DNA from: Candidatus Sulfotelmatobacter sp.
GTDB taxonomy: Bacteria > Acidobacteriota > Terriglobia > Terriglobales > Acidobacteriaceae
Direction of reading: 5' to 3'
Length of the DNA: 64,000 nt
NCBI GenBank assembly: GCA_017883385.1
Contig: JADGNQ010000008.1
Coordinates: 20,616 to 84,615, forward strand
Part shown: in pieces, positions 42,106-50,256 of the stretch
Layout of the letters: every line of letters starts with the position of its first letter
Position numbering within the stretch: position 1 is the first letter of the stretch
Translations under genes and position numbers: made by a program
The notes under the pieces: model-generated
Told to the model about the DNA's origin: nothing
Database searches by the model: none
What the model saw: only the letters and a program-made list of their open reading frames with translations

Positions 42106-42918
42106 CTACCGCATCGCGCTTACCGTCTGCGCTGGAACTGCCTTAGCCCCCGGACGCAGCCACCAGATCAATCCACCCGCAAGCACTAGTCCAATCGCGA
42201 TCAACTGCGTTCCGGTCATGACTCCACCAAACACTGAGCCGCGGCCTGGATCGTCGCGTAGATACTCGAGGAAGAATCTGGCGATGCCGTAGATGAACAT
42301 GAACGCGCCAATCACCTGGCCGTCGAACTTTCTGTGCTTCAGCAGCCACATGAGGAAAAAGAAATTGGCCAACTCTACTGCGGACTCGAACAGTTGTGTA
42401 GGCTCCAGGGGAATATTGAGCGGCGTGCCCGTAATGGAGTTCGCCAGCGGGTTCGTGAAGGTCACGCCCCAGAAGTGATGGGTGGGCTTTCCGTAGCAGC
42501 ATCCTGCGGCAAAGCAGCCGATGCGGCCTATTGCGTGTCCCAGGGCAAGGCCGGGGCCGAATGCATCGCAAGTTCCGAGAGCCGGCAGGTGATGTTTCCA
42601 AACATACCAGGCTGCCGCCGCGAACGCGGCAATCAGACCTCCGGAAAAAACTCCGCCCGCCTGTAGGGTGGCGATGCTGAAGATCTCGCGGGGATGGGCG
42701 GTGTAGTAGCTCCACTCGTTGATGACATAAAGTACCTTCGCGCCAACGATTCCGCACAGGACCACCAGAATGCCGAGGTTCCAGGCCTTGTCGCCGTCAA
42801 TCCCGAGGCGCTCGGAATTCCGCACGCTGATCCACAGGCCGATGAGGACGCCCATCGAAACCAGGAATCCGTACGTCGGCAGGAAAAACCGGCCTAGATG
42901 AAATAGTTGTGGGAACAC
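42106..42918 (-). CDS. lgt: Prolipoprotein diacylglyceryl transferase
   Basis: 270 residues with about seven membrane helices. The Lgt signature ALGHAIGRIGCFAAGCCYGK (about 135-155) contains the essential histidine and arginine. GYxxYIA-like and YGIARFFLEYLRDDPGRG segments match conserved Lgt blocks. It transfers diacylglycerol from phosphatidylglycerol to the lipobox cysteine, the first step for the lipoproteins encoded elsewhere in this window. The gene is divergent from the hybrid kinase gene, with a long 695-base gap between. Confidence 0.95.
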   Translation of the reverse strand: MFPQLFHLGRFFLPTYGFLVSMGVLIGLWISVRNSERLGIDGDKAWNLGILVVLCGIVGAKVLYVINEWSYYTAHPREIFSIATLQAGGVFSGGLIAAFAAAAWYVWKHHLPALGTCDAFGPGLALGHAIGRIGCFAAGCCYGKPTHHFWGVTFTNPLANSITGTPLNIPLEPTQLFESAVELANFFFLMWLLKHRKFDGQVIGAFMFIYGIARFFLEYLRDDPGRGSVFGGVMTGTQLIAIGLVLAGGLIWWLRPGAKAVPAQTVSAMR

Positions 42919-43613
42919 AGTTTAGTTAGATGCGAGAACTGCTTCATAGTCAGTTTAGCAGGAAAGGATTGGGGACGAAGCGCGGAGGAGTGTTTCCCCG
43001 GACAAGAACCAAAGCCAAGGTCAAAACCTGGCGGACAGGAGTGTCCGCCCCACACAAAGAAAAAATCAAGCCGACCCACTGTGCCGTGTAACGGGGCCGA
43101 GAATGAACCCGTCGGTAGACGTTGGGTGCTCGCCGAGACCCTTTAGGCATCTCCGCATGGCGGAGCGTCGCTCACCGGATCTTAGTTCGAGTCGAGCTCC
43201 CGTTCATTCAGCATTGGTTCAAAAATCGGTTACCCGCCATCACCAACCCGGCAGGCCGGCTTTCAATCTGGATGCTAGGCAAATCCCGGAGGATTGGCAA
43301 GTGGAAGACTGCAAATAGTTGGCAGGTGGCTTGCAACTAAAGTAATGCGGGTTCACACGAAGGGCTTGCTTCCAGCCGCAGACGGAATCTCATGACTGCC
43401 CCAAACTGCTGGCGAATCCAGGTCATCGCAGGACGCTTCACGAACAACCAGAGGCGAGTGCGCCGGACGCGGACCACGGAAGTACTTGATTCTGCTGCCG
43501 AGCTGTGAGGTTATACTCTGGGACGCATTATCGTCCCCAATGAGTACTGGCTGGCTGCTGGGCGACAACGCCGGAGAAGTCTGAGAGAGATATCTAAATA
43601 TCGTACGCCCGCC
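42919..43613. other. Long gene-free gap (695 bases) between lgt and the hybrid kinase
   Basis: No convincing gene was found; the open frames here lack ribosome sites and family likeness. Two hairpins are visible: GGCGGACA-GGAG-TGTCCGCC (43030-43049), an interspersed repeat type, and CTCCGC-ATG-GCGGAG (43151-43165). The stretch 43170-43560 shows no recognised RNA. It may carry decayed sequence plus the kinase promoter. Confidence 0.5.
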
Positions 43614-46475
43614 GTGGCAGCGGCGGCAGCCCTGTTGCTTGTTCATGGGGCGGTGCTGGCGCTGCGGTACGGCACAGAAACAGCATCGAGGTGGGGCGAC
43701 TGGATTGACACAGCAGCCCCGCTGACCGGCACCGCGGTGTGCTGGCTGGCTTCGCGCCAGGCCAGCCCCTTCGGCAGGCGGGTATGGCGCCTCGTCTGTT
43801 TTTCGACCCTCCTGACCGCGATTGGCCAGGCTCTCTACACCTACTATTACGACTACTTGCACGCGCCGCTCGGCACACTGTGGCCGAGCGACGTCCTGGT
43901 CTTTTTCTGGATTGTTCCCGCGATGATGACGCTGTTTCTGAGTCCACGGGACCCCGGCAGCGGATTTCGATGGTTGCGAGTTTGCGATTTTGTGCAAGTC
44001 TGCACCCTGGTGCTGGCGGTCGAGTTGTCGCAGATCTACGTGCCTTCCCGATGGCAGGCCGCGGGCCAATCCATGGAACTCCGCAGCCTGAACGCGGGGA
44101 TTTTCTTTTTTGGCGCAATCGCGTTGAGTTTCCTGGTTCGAGGACTGCTGAGTCTGGATCGAACCGCGAAGGCGTTTTTCCTGCGAGTGGGTGGGTTCCT
44201 GGCCGTCCACGGGATCGTGCTCAATGGGACGCTCTACTACCAGGCTTCCGGCCACTACCGGCAAGGGGCATGGCCTGACCTGTGCTGGACCGTCAGTTAC
44301 TGCTTGCTCATTTTGATTGCCGGAACGTGGAACGAGCGCGAGCAGCAACCGTCGGTTGAGCCGCGTCCGCATCGCTTGCAACTGCTGGCGCAATTCTCTC
44401 CCTTGCTGATTCCTGCGGTCGTGTTCCCGCTGGTGCTGAGCATCGCCCAGGAACAGTTTCTCTGGTCCGTGTTTCTGGTGATGGTTTCTTTCGCGGCCGC
44501 CAGCGGGCGTTTGTTCGTGGTCCAGAAACAACTATTGGTCAGTTCCCTCGAACTGGAGAAGAATCTGTCCCTTCTGCAAGGCATCACCGAGGGCACCACC
44601 GACGCAGTCTTCGTCAAAGATCTCGAGGGGCGCTACCTGATGATGAACTCCGCAGGGGCACGTATCTTGGGCCGGAGCGTCGATGATGTGCTGGGTAAGG
44701 ATGACACTGAAGTATTCAACCCGGACGCCGGCCGCGCCATCATGACGAGGGACCGCGCGGTAGTGCAATCGGGAGAGACGCAAACCTACGAGGAGCCCGG
44801 CACTGTCGGGGGAGTAACCCGGCTGTACCTTGCGACGAAGGGCCCCTTTCGCGATCCCAACGGACAGGTGATTGGTCTGCTCGGTATCTGCCGCGATATT
44901 ACGGACCGCAAACGGGCGGAAGAGGAAATCCGGCAGTCGCAGCAGAAACTTCGTATTCACTTCGAACACACCCCGCTGGCAGTCGTGGAGTGGGATCTCA
45001 AGTTCCGGGTTGCCGCCTGGAATCCCTCGGCTGAGCGCATCTTCGGATACACCCGGGACGAAGCCATGGGGCAACATGCCACTTTCATCGTTCCGCCTCA
45101 GTTTCGCCAGCATGTGGAGGAAGTGTGGCAAGGCCTGCTGCAGCAGAGCGGCGGAGGGCGGAGCACGAACGACAACGTGACCAAGAGCGGCCGCACCATC
45201 TCCTGCGAGTGGTACAACACTCCGCTCGTCGACGATTCCGGACGAGTTCTGGGCGTGGCATCGCTCGCGCAAGATGTTACGGAGCGTGTGGCGCTCGAAG
45301 AAAGACTGCGCCAGTCACAGAAGATGGAAGCCATCGGACGCCTGGCCGGCGGCGTCGCTCACGACTTCAATAACCTTCTGACGGTCATCCTGGGATACGC
45401 GCAGATTCTGGCGGACGGGGTTCCCGCGGCCAGTCGCCTGGCCGACAGTACCAGCCAGATCAAATCGGCAGCCGAGCGTGCCGCCGGAATTACCCGTCAG
45501 TTGCTGGCCTTCAGCCGCAAACAGGTGCTGTCGCCTCGGGTCATCAATCTCAACGATACGATGATGAATCTGGACTCGCTGTTGCGCAGGCTCATCGGAG
45601 AAGACATCGAAGTGCTCACGGTTCCTGCCAATGATGTGGGTTTGGTCAAGGCCGATCCCGGACAGATCGAGCAGGTCATCATGAACCTGGCCCTCAATGC
45701 CCGCGACGCCATGCCTCACGGCGGAAAGATGACGCTCGAAACCGCCAACGCTCAACTGGACCAGGGCTACGCCAGCGAACACCAGCCCATCGCACCCGGC
45801 CATTACGTGATGCTGGCGGTGAGCGATACGGGCTTGGGCATGAGTCCGGAAGTTCAGGCGCGCATCTTTGAGCCCTTCTTTACCACGAAAGAGGTTGGCA
45901 AAGGGACCGGCCTCGGCCTCTCGACCGTGTACGGAATCGTCAAGCAGAGTGGAGGCTACATCTGGGTCTACAGCGAACCCAAACGTGGAACGACTTTCAA
46001 GATTTACTTTCCGTGCGTCGATCAGGTTGCGGAAACGCCGGACGCCGACAAGCGCCCCAGCAATGCGCTACGAGGCACCGAGACCATTCTGCTGGTCGAA
46101 GATGACTCGCAGCTTCGACAACTCAGTTCCTCGGTTCTGTCTCATTGTGGTTATGAAGTGTTGGTCGCGAACGGTCCGGAGGAAGGGCTGGCCATGTGCA
46201 AGGACAACCATCGCGACATTCGCTTGTTGATTACCGATGTGGTCATGCCTGGAATGAACGGCCGCCAGTTGGCTGAGCAGATCCAGGGAGTTTCCCCGAA
46301 GACAAGAGTGCTCTACATTTCCGGGTACACCAACAACGGCATCGTTCACTATGGCGTGCTCGACGAAGGACTGTGGTTCCTGGCTAAACCATTCACTTTG
46401 TCGGCCCTGGTCGGCAAAGTGCGGGAAGTTCTCGACGCCGGTCTCGATGCGCCGGATGGGGAAAGAGGCGCGTGA
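43614..46475 (+). CDS. Membrane hybrid sensor histidine kinase with two PAS domains and a receiver
   Basis: 953 residues from a GTG start; no strong ribosome site is visible. About eight hydrophobic helices fill residues 1-300. PAS 1 (about 315-440) starts GITEGTTDAVFVKDLEGRYL. PAS 2 (about 445-560) contains HTPLAVVEWDLKFRVAAWNP. The dimer/phospho-acceptor helix is GRLAGGVAHDFNNLLTVILG, with the histidine near residue 580. The ATPase domain (about 670-800) has NLALNARDAMP, DTGLGMSPEV and GKGTGLGLSTVYG. A C-terminal receiver (about 820-940) has ILLVEDD and LLITDVVMPGMNG (phospho-acceptor aspartate). There is no separate output regulator adjacent. Confidence 0.9.
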   Translation: MAAAAALLLVHGAVLALRYGTETASRWGDWIDTAAPLTGTAVCWLASRQASPFGRRVWRLVCFSTLLTAIGQALYTYYYDYLHAPLGTLWPSDVLVFFWIVPAMMTLFLSPRDPGSGFRWLRVCDFVQVCTLVLAVELSQIYVPSRWQAAGQSMELRSLNAGIFFFGAIALSFLVRGLLSLDRTAKAFFLRVGGFLAVHGIVLNGTLYYQASGHYRQGAWPDLCWTVSYCLLILIAGTWNEREQQPSVEPRPHRLQLLAQFSPLLIPAVVFPLVLSIAQEQFLWSVFLVMVSFAAASGRLFVVQKQLLVSSLELEKNLSLLQGITEGTTDAVFVKDLEGRYLMMNSAGARILGRSVDDVLGKDDTEVFNPDAGRAIMTRDRAVVQSGETQTYEEPGTVGGVTRLYLATKGPFRDPNGQVIGLLGICRDITDRKRAEEEIRQSQQKLRIHFEHTPLAVVEWDLKFRVAAWNPSAERIFGYTRDEAMGQHATFIVPPQFRQHVEEVWQGLLQQSGGGRSTNDNVTKSGRTISCEWYNTPLVDDSGRVLGVASLAQDVTERVALEERLRQSQKMEAIGRLAGGVAHDFNNLLTVILGYAQILADGVPAASRLADSTSQIKSAAERAAGITRQLLAFSRKQVLSPRVINLNDTMMNLDSLLRRLIGEDIEVLTVPANDVGLVKADPGQIEQVIMNLALNARDAMPHGGKMTLETANAQLDQGYASEHQPIAPGHYVMLAVSDTGLGMSPEVQARIFEPFFTTKEVGKGTGLGLSTVYGIVKQSGGYIWVYSEPKRGTTFKIYFPCVDQVAETPDADKRPSNALRGTETILLVEDDSQLRQLSSSVLSHCGYEVLVANGPEEGLAMCKDNHRDIRLLITDVVMPGMNGRQLAEQIQGVSPKTRVLYISGYTNNGIVHYGVLDEGLWFLAKPFTLSALVGKVREVLDAGLDAPDGERGA

Positions 46476-46485
46476 GCGACTGCCG

Positions 46486-47505
46486 TTACTTTGTCCCCTC
46501 GGCCCAATAGCTGCTCCTGGCCAGCACTGTGTCATTCCCTGCATCATTCGACGGCACTCGCAATCGCACGCGAATCTGATGCAGCCCCGGATGCGGACTT
46601 TGCGGCGCAAAACTCAGCAGATAGCGGCTGTGCAGATGGTTGGTGAAGTCATTCATCCGCACTTCGAACTTCTTCCGCGTGGCAAAGAGTTCGTACTCGC
46701 CTCCCGTCATGGAAGCGATTGTGCTCGGAACGTTTTTCCGCATTGCCTGCGCCACCCGGTACGCAAGATCAAGGATGTTGACGCCCTGCTGCATCTCGTC
46801 CTTGTTGGTGCCGCGTCCGGTGTCGAGAATGTTCGAGAGCGCAGGCGAGAATGCCAGCGCATACATCACGGCATTGCTCTGCCCGATCGCCGCCACGGTG
46901 TCATCAATCTTCGCGTGGCTGCCGTGATCGCGCGTTTCGCTGATCAGCAGCAGCACTCGTAGCCGCTCGTCTGGCTCCTTCTTGAGCAGGTTCACCGAGT
47001 ATTCGACGGCATCCAGGATCGTCGCTCCGCCATCACCCGATTGCAGATTTCTGAGGTCGTCCGCAAACAGGCTCGCATCCTTCGTGAAATTTCGGGTGAG
47101 CTCAACCTGGCTGTCGAACTCCACCAGGGCGACTCGGGCCGTTCCCATACTGAACAGCGGTTCCAGCATCGACTTCAGGCCCTGCATGCGAGGGAACTCG
47201 TAGTAAGCGCGGCGTCCGCGCTGAATGGCCACAACCAGCGAGATCGGTTGGCCTTCGGGGGTCTCGTCGAGACGCGCCGCTTGCTCGACGCCATCGTCTT
47301 CCACGATGAAGTCCTTGGACTGCAGACCATACACAGTGCCGCCCTGCTGGTCTTTCACCAGCGCCGGAACCAGCACTACATTGGATTGGGAACGGAGAGT
47401 TGTTTCCTGAGGAAGAGCGCTGCCGCCGAGCAGCGCGAGAACGAGGAAGGATGTCCCGGTGCGGCGCAGACTAGCCCGCCTTGCGTTTTTCGCCCAACAC
47501 TTCAT
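46486..47505 (-). CDS. VWFA-related acidobacterial protein, degenerate metal site
   Basis: 339 residues from ATG 47505 (ATG 47514 is equally possible). A signal peptide (TGTSFLVLALLGGSALPQ) precedes the family domain: VVLVPALVKDQQGGTVYGLQ, then ISLVVAIQRGRRAYYEF. The usual DxSxS strand reads IQRGRRA, so metal binding is lost. VLLLISETRDHGS and YLLSFAPQSPHPGLHQIRVR follow. Its start overlaps the end of zapA by about 35 bases in another frame, so the two genes are translationally linked. Confidence 0.8.
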   Translation of the reverse strand: MKCWAKNARRASLRRTGTSFLVLALLGGSALPQETTLRSQSNVVLVPALVKDQQGGTVYGLQSKDFIVEDDGVEQAARLDETPEGQPISLVVAIQRGRRAYYEFPRMQGLKSMLEPLFSMGTARVALVEFDSQVELTRNFTKDASLFADDLRNLQSGDGGATILDAVEYSVNLLKKEPDERLRVLLLISETRDHGSHAKIDDTVAAIGQSNAVMYALAFSPALSNILDTGRGTNKDEMQQGVNILDLAYRVAQAMRKNVPSTIASMTGGEYELFATRKKFEVRMNDFTNHLHSRYLLSFAPQSPHPGLHQIRVRLRVPSNDAGNDTVLARSSYWAEGTK

Positions 47506-47809
47506 CCAGCGCATCTGATAATAGATGCGCGCGCTTCTGGTAATCGGTTGCCCCGCTCTCGTGTTGTTTCTTCTTGAGCAAGTGATATTCGTCGGCAATA
47601 TTCAGGGCCGCCAGCACGGCAAGACGAACGGTATCGATCGTATTGGTCGCCTCGGCCACGGCGCGCATCTTGGAGTCTACGTATTCCGCGAGCTTCAGAA
47701 TGTACTCGGGATCGGACCCGCGCAGGTTGTACGCCTGGTCGAAAATCTCCACCCGTACGCTGGCATTCTGCGCGTCTCTCACCGCCTGATCCTTCGTAGC
47801 TGTAGCCAT
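47471..47809 (-). CDS. zapA: Cell division protein ZapA
   Basis: 112 residues. SVRVEIFDQAYNLRGSDPEY followed by ILKLAEYVDSKMRAVAE is the globular ZapA domain; a C-terminal coiled helix (IADEYHLLKKKQHESG) follows. ZapA tetramers crosslink FtsZ filaments at the division site. It follows a small coiled-coil gene by 56 bases, matching the common arrangement of zapA with a partner coiled-coil protein. The final codons overlap the downstream VWFA gene. Confidence 0.9.
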   Translation of the reverse strand: MATATKDQAVRDAQNASVRVEIFDQAYNLRGSDPEYILKLAEYVDSKMRAVAEATNTIDTVRLAVLAALNIADEYHLLKKKQHESGATDYQKRAHLLSDALDEVLGEKRKAG

Positions 47810-47865
47810 AACGATCTCCGTACTGACGTAGCTCGCTACATCTCATCCTGCACAATCAACTGGTG

Positions 47866-48153
47866 CTAGCTGGCCTCGGCAATCGACTCGATCTGCTCCA
47901 GCATCTTCTCGACGCGGCCGCGGATGACCTCCCGCTCTTTCTTCAACTGCACGGCCTCACGCCGCAGCGTCACCAGTTCTTCTTCGCGCTCCTCCAGTTG
48001 CTGCCGCAGGCGCTGCGAATCGCGCTCGGCCACGGCCTGAGACTGGCGCGCCGCCTTGTACATCTCTATGGTGCGATAGATCTTCTCTTCCAGCGCCTGA
48101 AAATCGTCCGCCGGAACCTGTTCTGCCACCTGCTCGACCGCATTCAACGCCAT
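47866..48153 (-). CDS. Small coiled-coil protein upstream of zapA (ZapB-like)
   Basis: 95 residues from ATG 48153, preceded by GGGGAAGAG; an in-frame GTG at 48204 would add MEYTAEKFEILLGKSAL. Almost the entire protein is predicted coiled coil: FQALEEKIYRTIEMYKAARQ, then QRLRQQLEEREEELVTLRRE and KKEREVIRGRVEKMLEQ. Heptad hydrophobics are regular, and no domain is otherwise visible. Position and shape suggest a division-associated partner of ZapA, but sequence identity with ZapB was not established. Confidence 0.7.
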   Translation of the reverse strand: MALNAVEQVAEQVPADDFQALEEKIYRTIEMYKAARQSQAVAERDSQRLRQQLEEREEELVTLRREAVQLKKEREVIRGRVEKMLEQIESIAEAS

Positions 48154-48302
48154 AAGTGCACTCTTCCCCAGGAGGATTTCGAACTTCTCCGCAGTATACT
48201 CCACATCTTTGTGGACAAATCACGCCATCGATTTCGCTTGTCGCCGACACGACGAGCGGTTGAGATTGGCCTATAATCTCTGCTGCCAGGAGGCTCGAAC
48301 CT

Positions 48303-48818
48303 ATGAAACGCCTTGCTTATCTCACCCTCGGATTGTTCCTCGTGCTGCTTGCTCTCCCGTCACAGACTGCGGCTAAAACTAAAGTTGACCTCAAGGATGC
48401 CCAAGGCAAGGACGTTGGCAACGTAATCATCTGGGATCAGGGCTCGGGCGTCGGACTCGAGCTCCATCTGCACGACCTCACGCCGGGAGACCATGGCATC
48501 CACTTCCACCAGGTTCCTAAGTGTGAAGGCCCTGACTTCAAATCGGCTGGGGGGCACTTCAATCCCGACAGCAAGAAGCATGGCTTCGACAATCCCGACG
48601 GTCACCACGCCGGCGACATGAACAACTTTACCGTCGATGCCCAGGGCAAAGCGGAGGTTCGTCTGGAGGATAAGGACGCGACCCTCAAGGATGGTCCACA
48701 CTCCCTGCTGAGCAATGGTGGGGCGGCAATCGTAGTGCACGCCAAGGGCGATGACTACAAGACAGACCCGTCAGGAAATTCGGGAGACCGCGTAGCCTGC
48801 GGCGTGATCACCAAGTAG
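48303..48818 (+). CDS. sodC: Periplasmic Cu/Zn superoxide dismutase
   Basis: 171 residues with a signal peptide (LTLGLFLVLLALPSQTAAK). Copper/zinc ligands are visible: HGIHFHQVPKCEG (HxH), AGGHFNP, HGFDNPDGHHAGD (zinc loop) and AIVVHAKGDD. The disulfide pair is the cysteine of VPKCEG with that of RVACGVI. It removes superoxide in the periplasm. AGGAGG precedes ATG 48303, and a consensus TATAAT lies at 48272-48277. A perfect hairpin sits 10 bases after the stop but lacks a T-run. Confidence 0.95.
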   Translation: MKRLAYLTLGLFLVLLALPSQTAAKTKVDLKDAQGKDVGNVIIWDQGSGVGLELHLHDLTPGDHGIHFHQVPKCEGPDFKSAGGHFNPDSKKHGFDNPDGHHAGDMNNFTVDAQGKAEVRLEDKDATLKDGPHSLLSNGGAAIVVHAKGDDYKTDPSGNSGDRVACGVITK

Positions 48819-48828
48819 GCTCATGTGG

Positions 48829-48850
48829 CGACAGCCGCCTTCGGCTGTCG
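48829..48850. repeat. Hairpin repeat of the GACAGCCG family after sodC
   Basis: CGACAGCCG (48829-48837) and CGGCTGTCG (48842-48850) form a perfect nine-pair stem. Related copies lie at 59457-59478 and inside msrB at about 18515-18537. Confidence 0.75.
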
Positions 48851-48885
48851 GTCCGTCATCATCATTTGTCCCGCGAGGATCCGGG

Positions 48886-50196
48886 CTACGAAGGCGGTTT
48901 CGCATGCAGTTTGCGTAGCCGGCGGCCCGCTTCGTCCAGCGTCTCCGGTTTCTTGCAGAACGCAAACCGAACTTGCCGCGCGCCGTCCGGCGGATCGCGA
49001 TAGAAGCTCGAGCCCGGAACGCAAGCCACGCCAATTTCCTGCACCAGGTATTTTGCGAACGAGATATCGTCCTTAAAGCCGAAGGCGGAAATGTCCGTCA
49101 TCACATAGTACGCGCCCCGTGGACGAAAACACTTGAACCCCGCTGCCGTCAGCGCCGGCATTAAATGATCCCGCCGGACGCGGTATCCCTCGGCCAGCTT
49201 GGCGTAATACTCCGCGGGCAGACTTAACGCCGTGGCGCCGGCCTCCTGCAGCGGCGCGGGCGCGCCTACAGTCAGAAAGTCATGCACCTTGCGGATCGCG
49301 TTCGTAATTTTCTCCGGTGCGACCGCCCATCCTACGCGCCATCCTGTCACGCTGTAGGTCTTTGACATGCCGTTGATGGTCACCGTGCGCTCGCGCATTC
49401 CCTCGAGAGAAACCATGGAAATATGTTCGGTGCCCTCGTAGAGGATGTGCTCGTAGATTTCGTCAGTAATCGCGAGCACATCGAACTCAACGCACAAGTC
49501 ACGAATCAATTCCAGTTCGGGTCGCGTGAAAACCTTGCCCGTCGGGTTGTTGGGCGTATTGAGGATGATCGCTTTGGTGTGCTTGTCGAACGCGCGCCGC
49601 AGTTCTTCTTCGTCAAACGTCCACTCGCCGCCGTCGGTCGTCGGGGGGCGCAGCTTTACGAACTTCGGCTTCGCCCCGCTCAGCACCGAGTCGGGCCCAT
49701 AGTTCTCGTAGAAGGGCTCGAAGATGACGACTTCATCGCCCGCATTGCACACCGCGAGCAAAGTCGAAATCATCGCCTCGGTCGACCCGCAACACACCGT
49801 AATCTCTTTTTCGGGATCGACGGTGATTCCTTGCCACACGCCCATCTGTCGCGCAATCGCATTCCGGAGATTCTTCGCTCCCCAGGTAATCGCATACTGG
49901 TTCACGTCCGCCGCCACTGCCTGCTGGGCTGCCTGTTTGATCTCCGCCGGAGCAGGAAAATCAGGAAACCCCTGCGCCAGATTTACCGCGCCGTAGAGCA
50001 TCGCCTGCCGCGTCATCTCCCGGATGACGGACTCAGTAAAGTGCGAGACCTTGTCGCTGAGATAGTGTTTGCCGGACGGGGAAGGGCGAGCGCCTGAAAC
50101 CGCAGACTTGCCCTGCTCTTGGCGAGAAGATTTTCGAGACGCCTGAGACGGAGCTTTCTTGATCTTTTTGCGCTGGGAAGAAGTGCGGTCTGGCAT
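48886..50196 (-). CDS. PLP-dependent class I aminotransferase
   Basis: 436 residues. After a lysine/serine-rich N-terminal extension of about 50 residues, the enzyme begins SDKVSHFTESVIREMTRQAM. It carries NLAQGFPDFPAP, INQYAITWGAKNLRNAIARQ-like VNQYAITWG, ILNTPNNPTGKVFT, LAITDEIYEHILYEG and the PLP lysine in NGMSKTYSVTGWRVGW. This is closest to the kynurenine/methionine aminotransferase (YbdL-like) group. Substrate is not certain. ATG 50196 is assumed; the extension is basic and may be untranslated if a later start is used. Confidence 0.88.
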   Translation of the reverse strand: MPDRTSSQRKKIKKAPSQASRKSSRQEQGKSAVSGARPSPSGKHYLSDKVSHFTESVIREMTRQAMLYGAVNLAQGFPDFPAPAEIKQAAQQAVAADVNQYAITWGAKNLRNAIARQMGVWQGITVDPEKEITVCCGSTEAMISTLLAVCNAGDEVVIFEPFYENYGPDSVLSGAKPKFVKLRPPTTDGGEWTFDEEELRRAFDKHTKAIILNTPNNPTGKVFTRPELELIRDLCVEFDVLAITDEIYEHILYEGTEHISMVSLEGMRERTVTINGMSKTYSVTGWRVGWAVAPEKITNAIRKVHDFLTVGAPAPLQEAGATALSLPAEYYAKLAEGYRVRRDHLMPALTAAGFKCFRPRGAYYVMTDISAFGFKDDISFAKYLVQEIGVACVPGSSFYRDPPDGARQVRFAFCKKPETLDEAGRRLRKLHAKPPS

Positions 50197-50256
50197 AGCA
50201 GGCAGACTAGCACAGGGGGAATGGGCCATACCACGGAGCCATTCCACACCGAGTCA

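Noticed and set aside
43122..43340. Short open frame in the lgt-kinase gap
   Set aside because: No ribosome site, atypical composition, and it spans a hairpin repeat.
48829..48850. Hairpin after sodC as an intrinsic terminator
   Set aside because: The stem is perfect but no T-run follows, and the sequence matches an interspersed repeat family.
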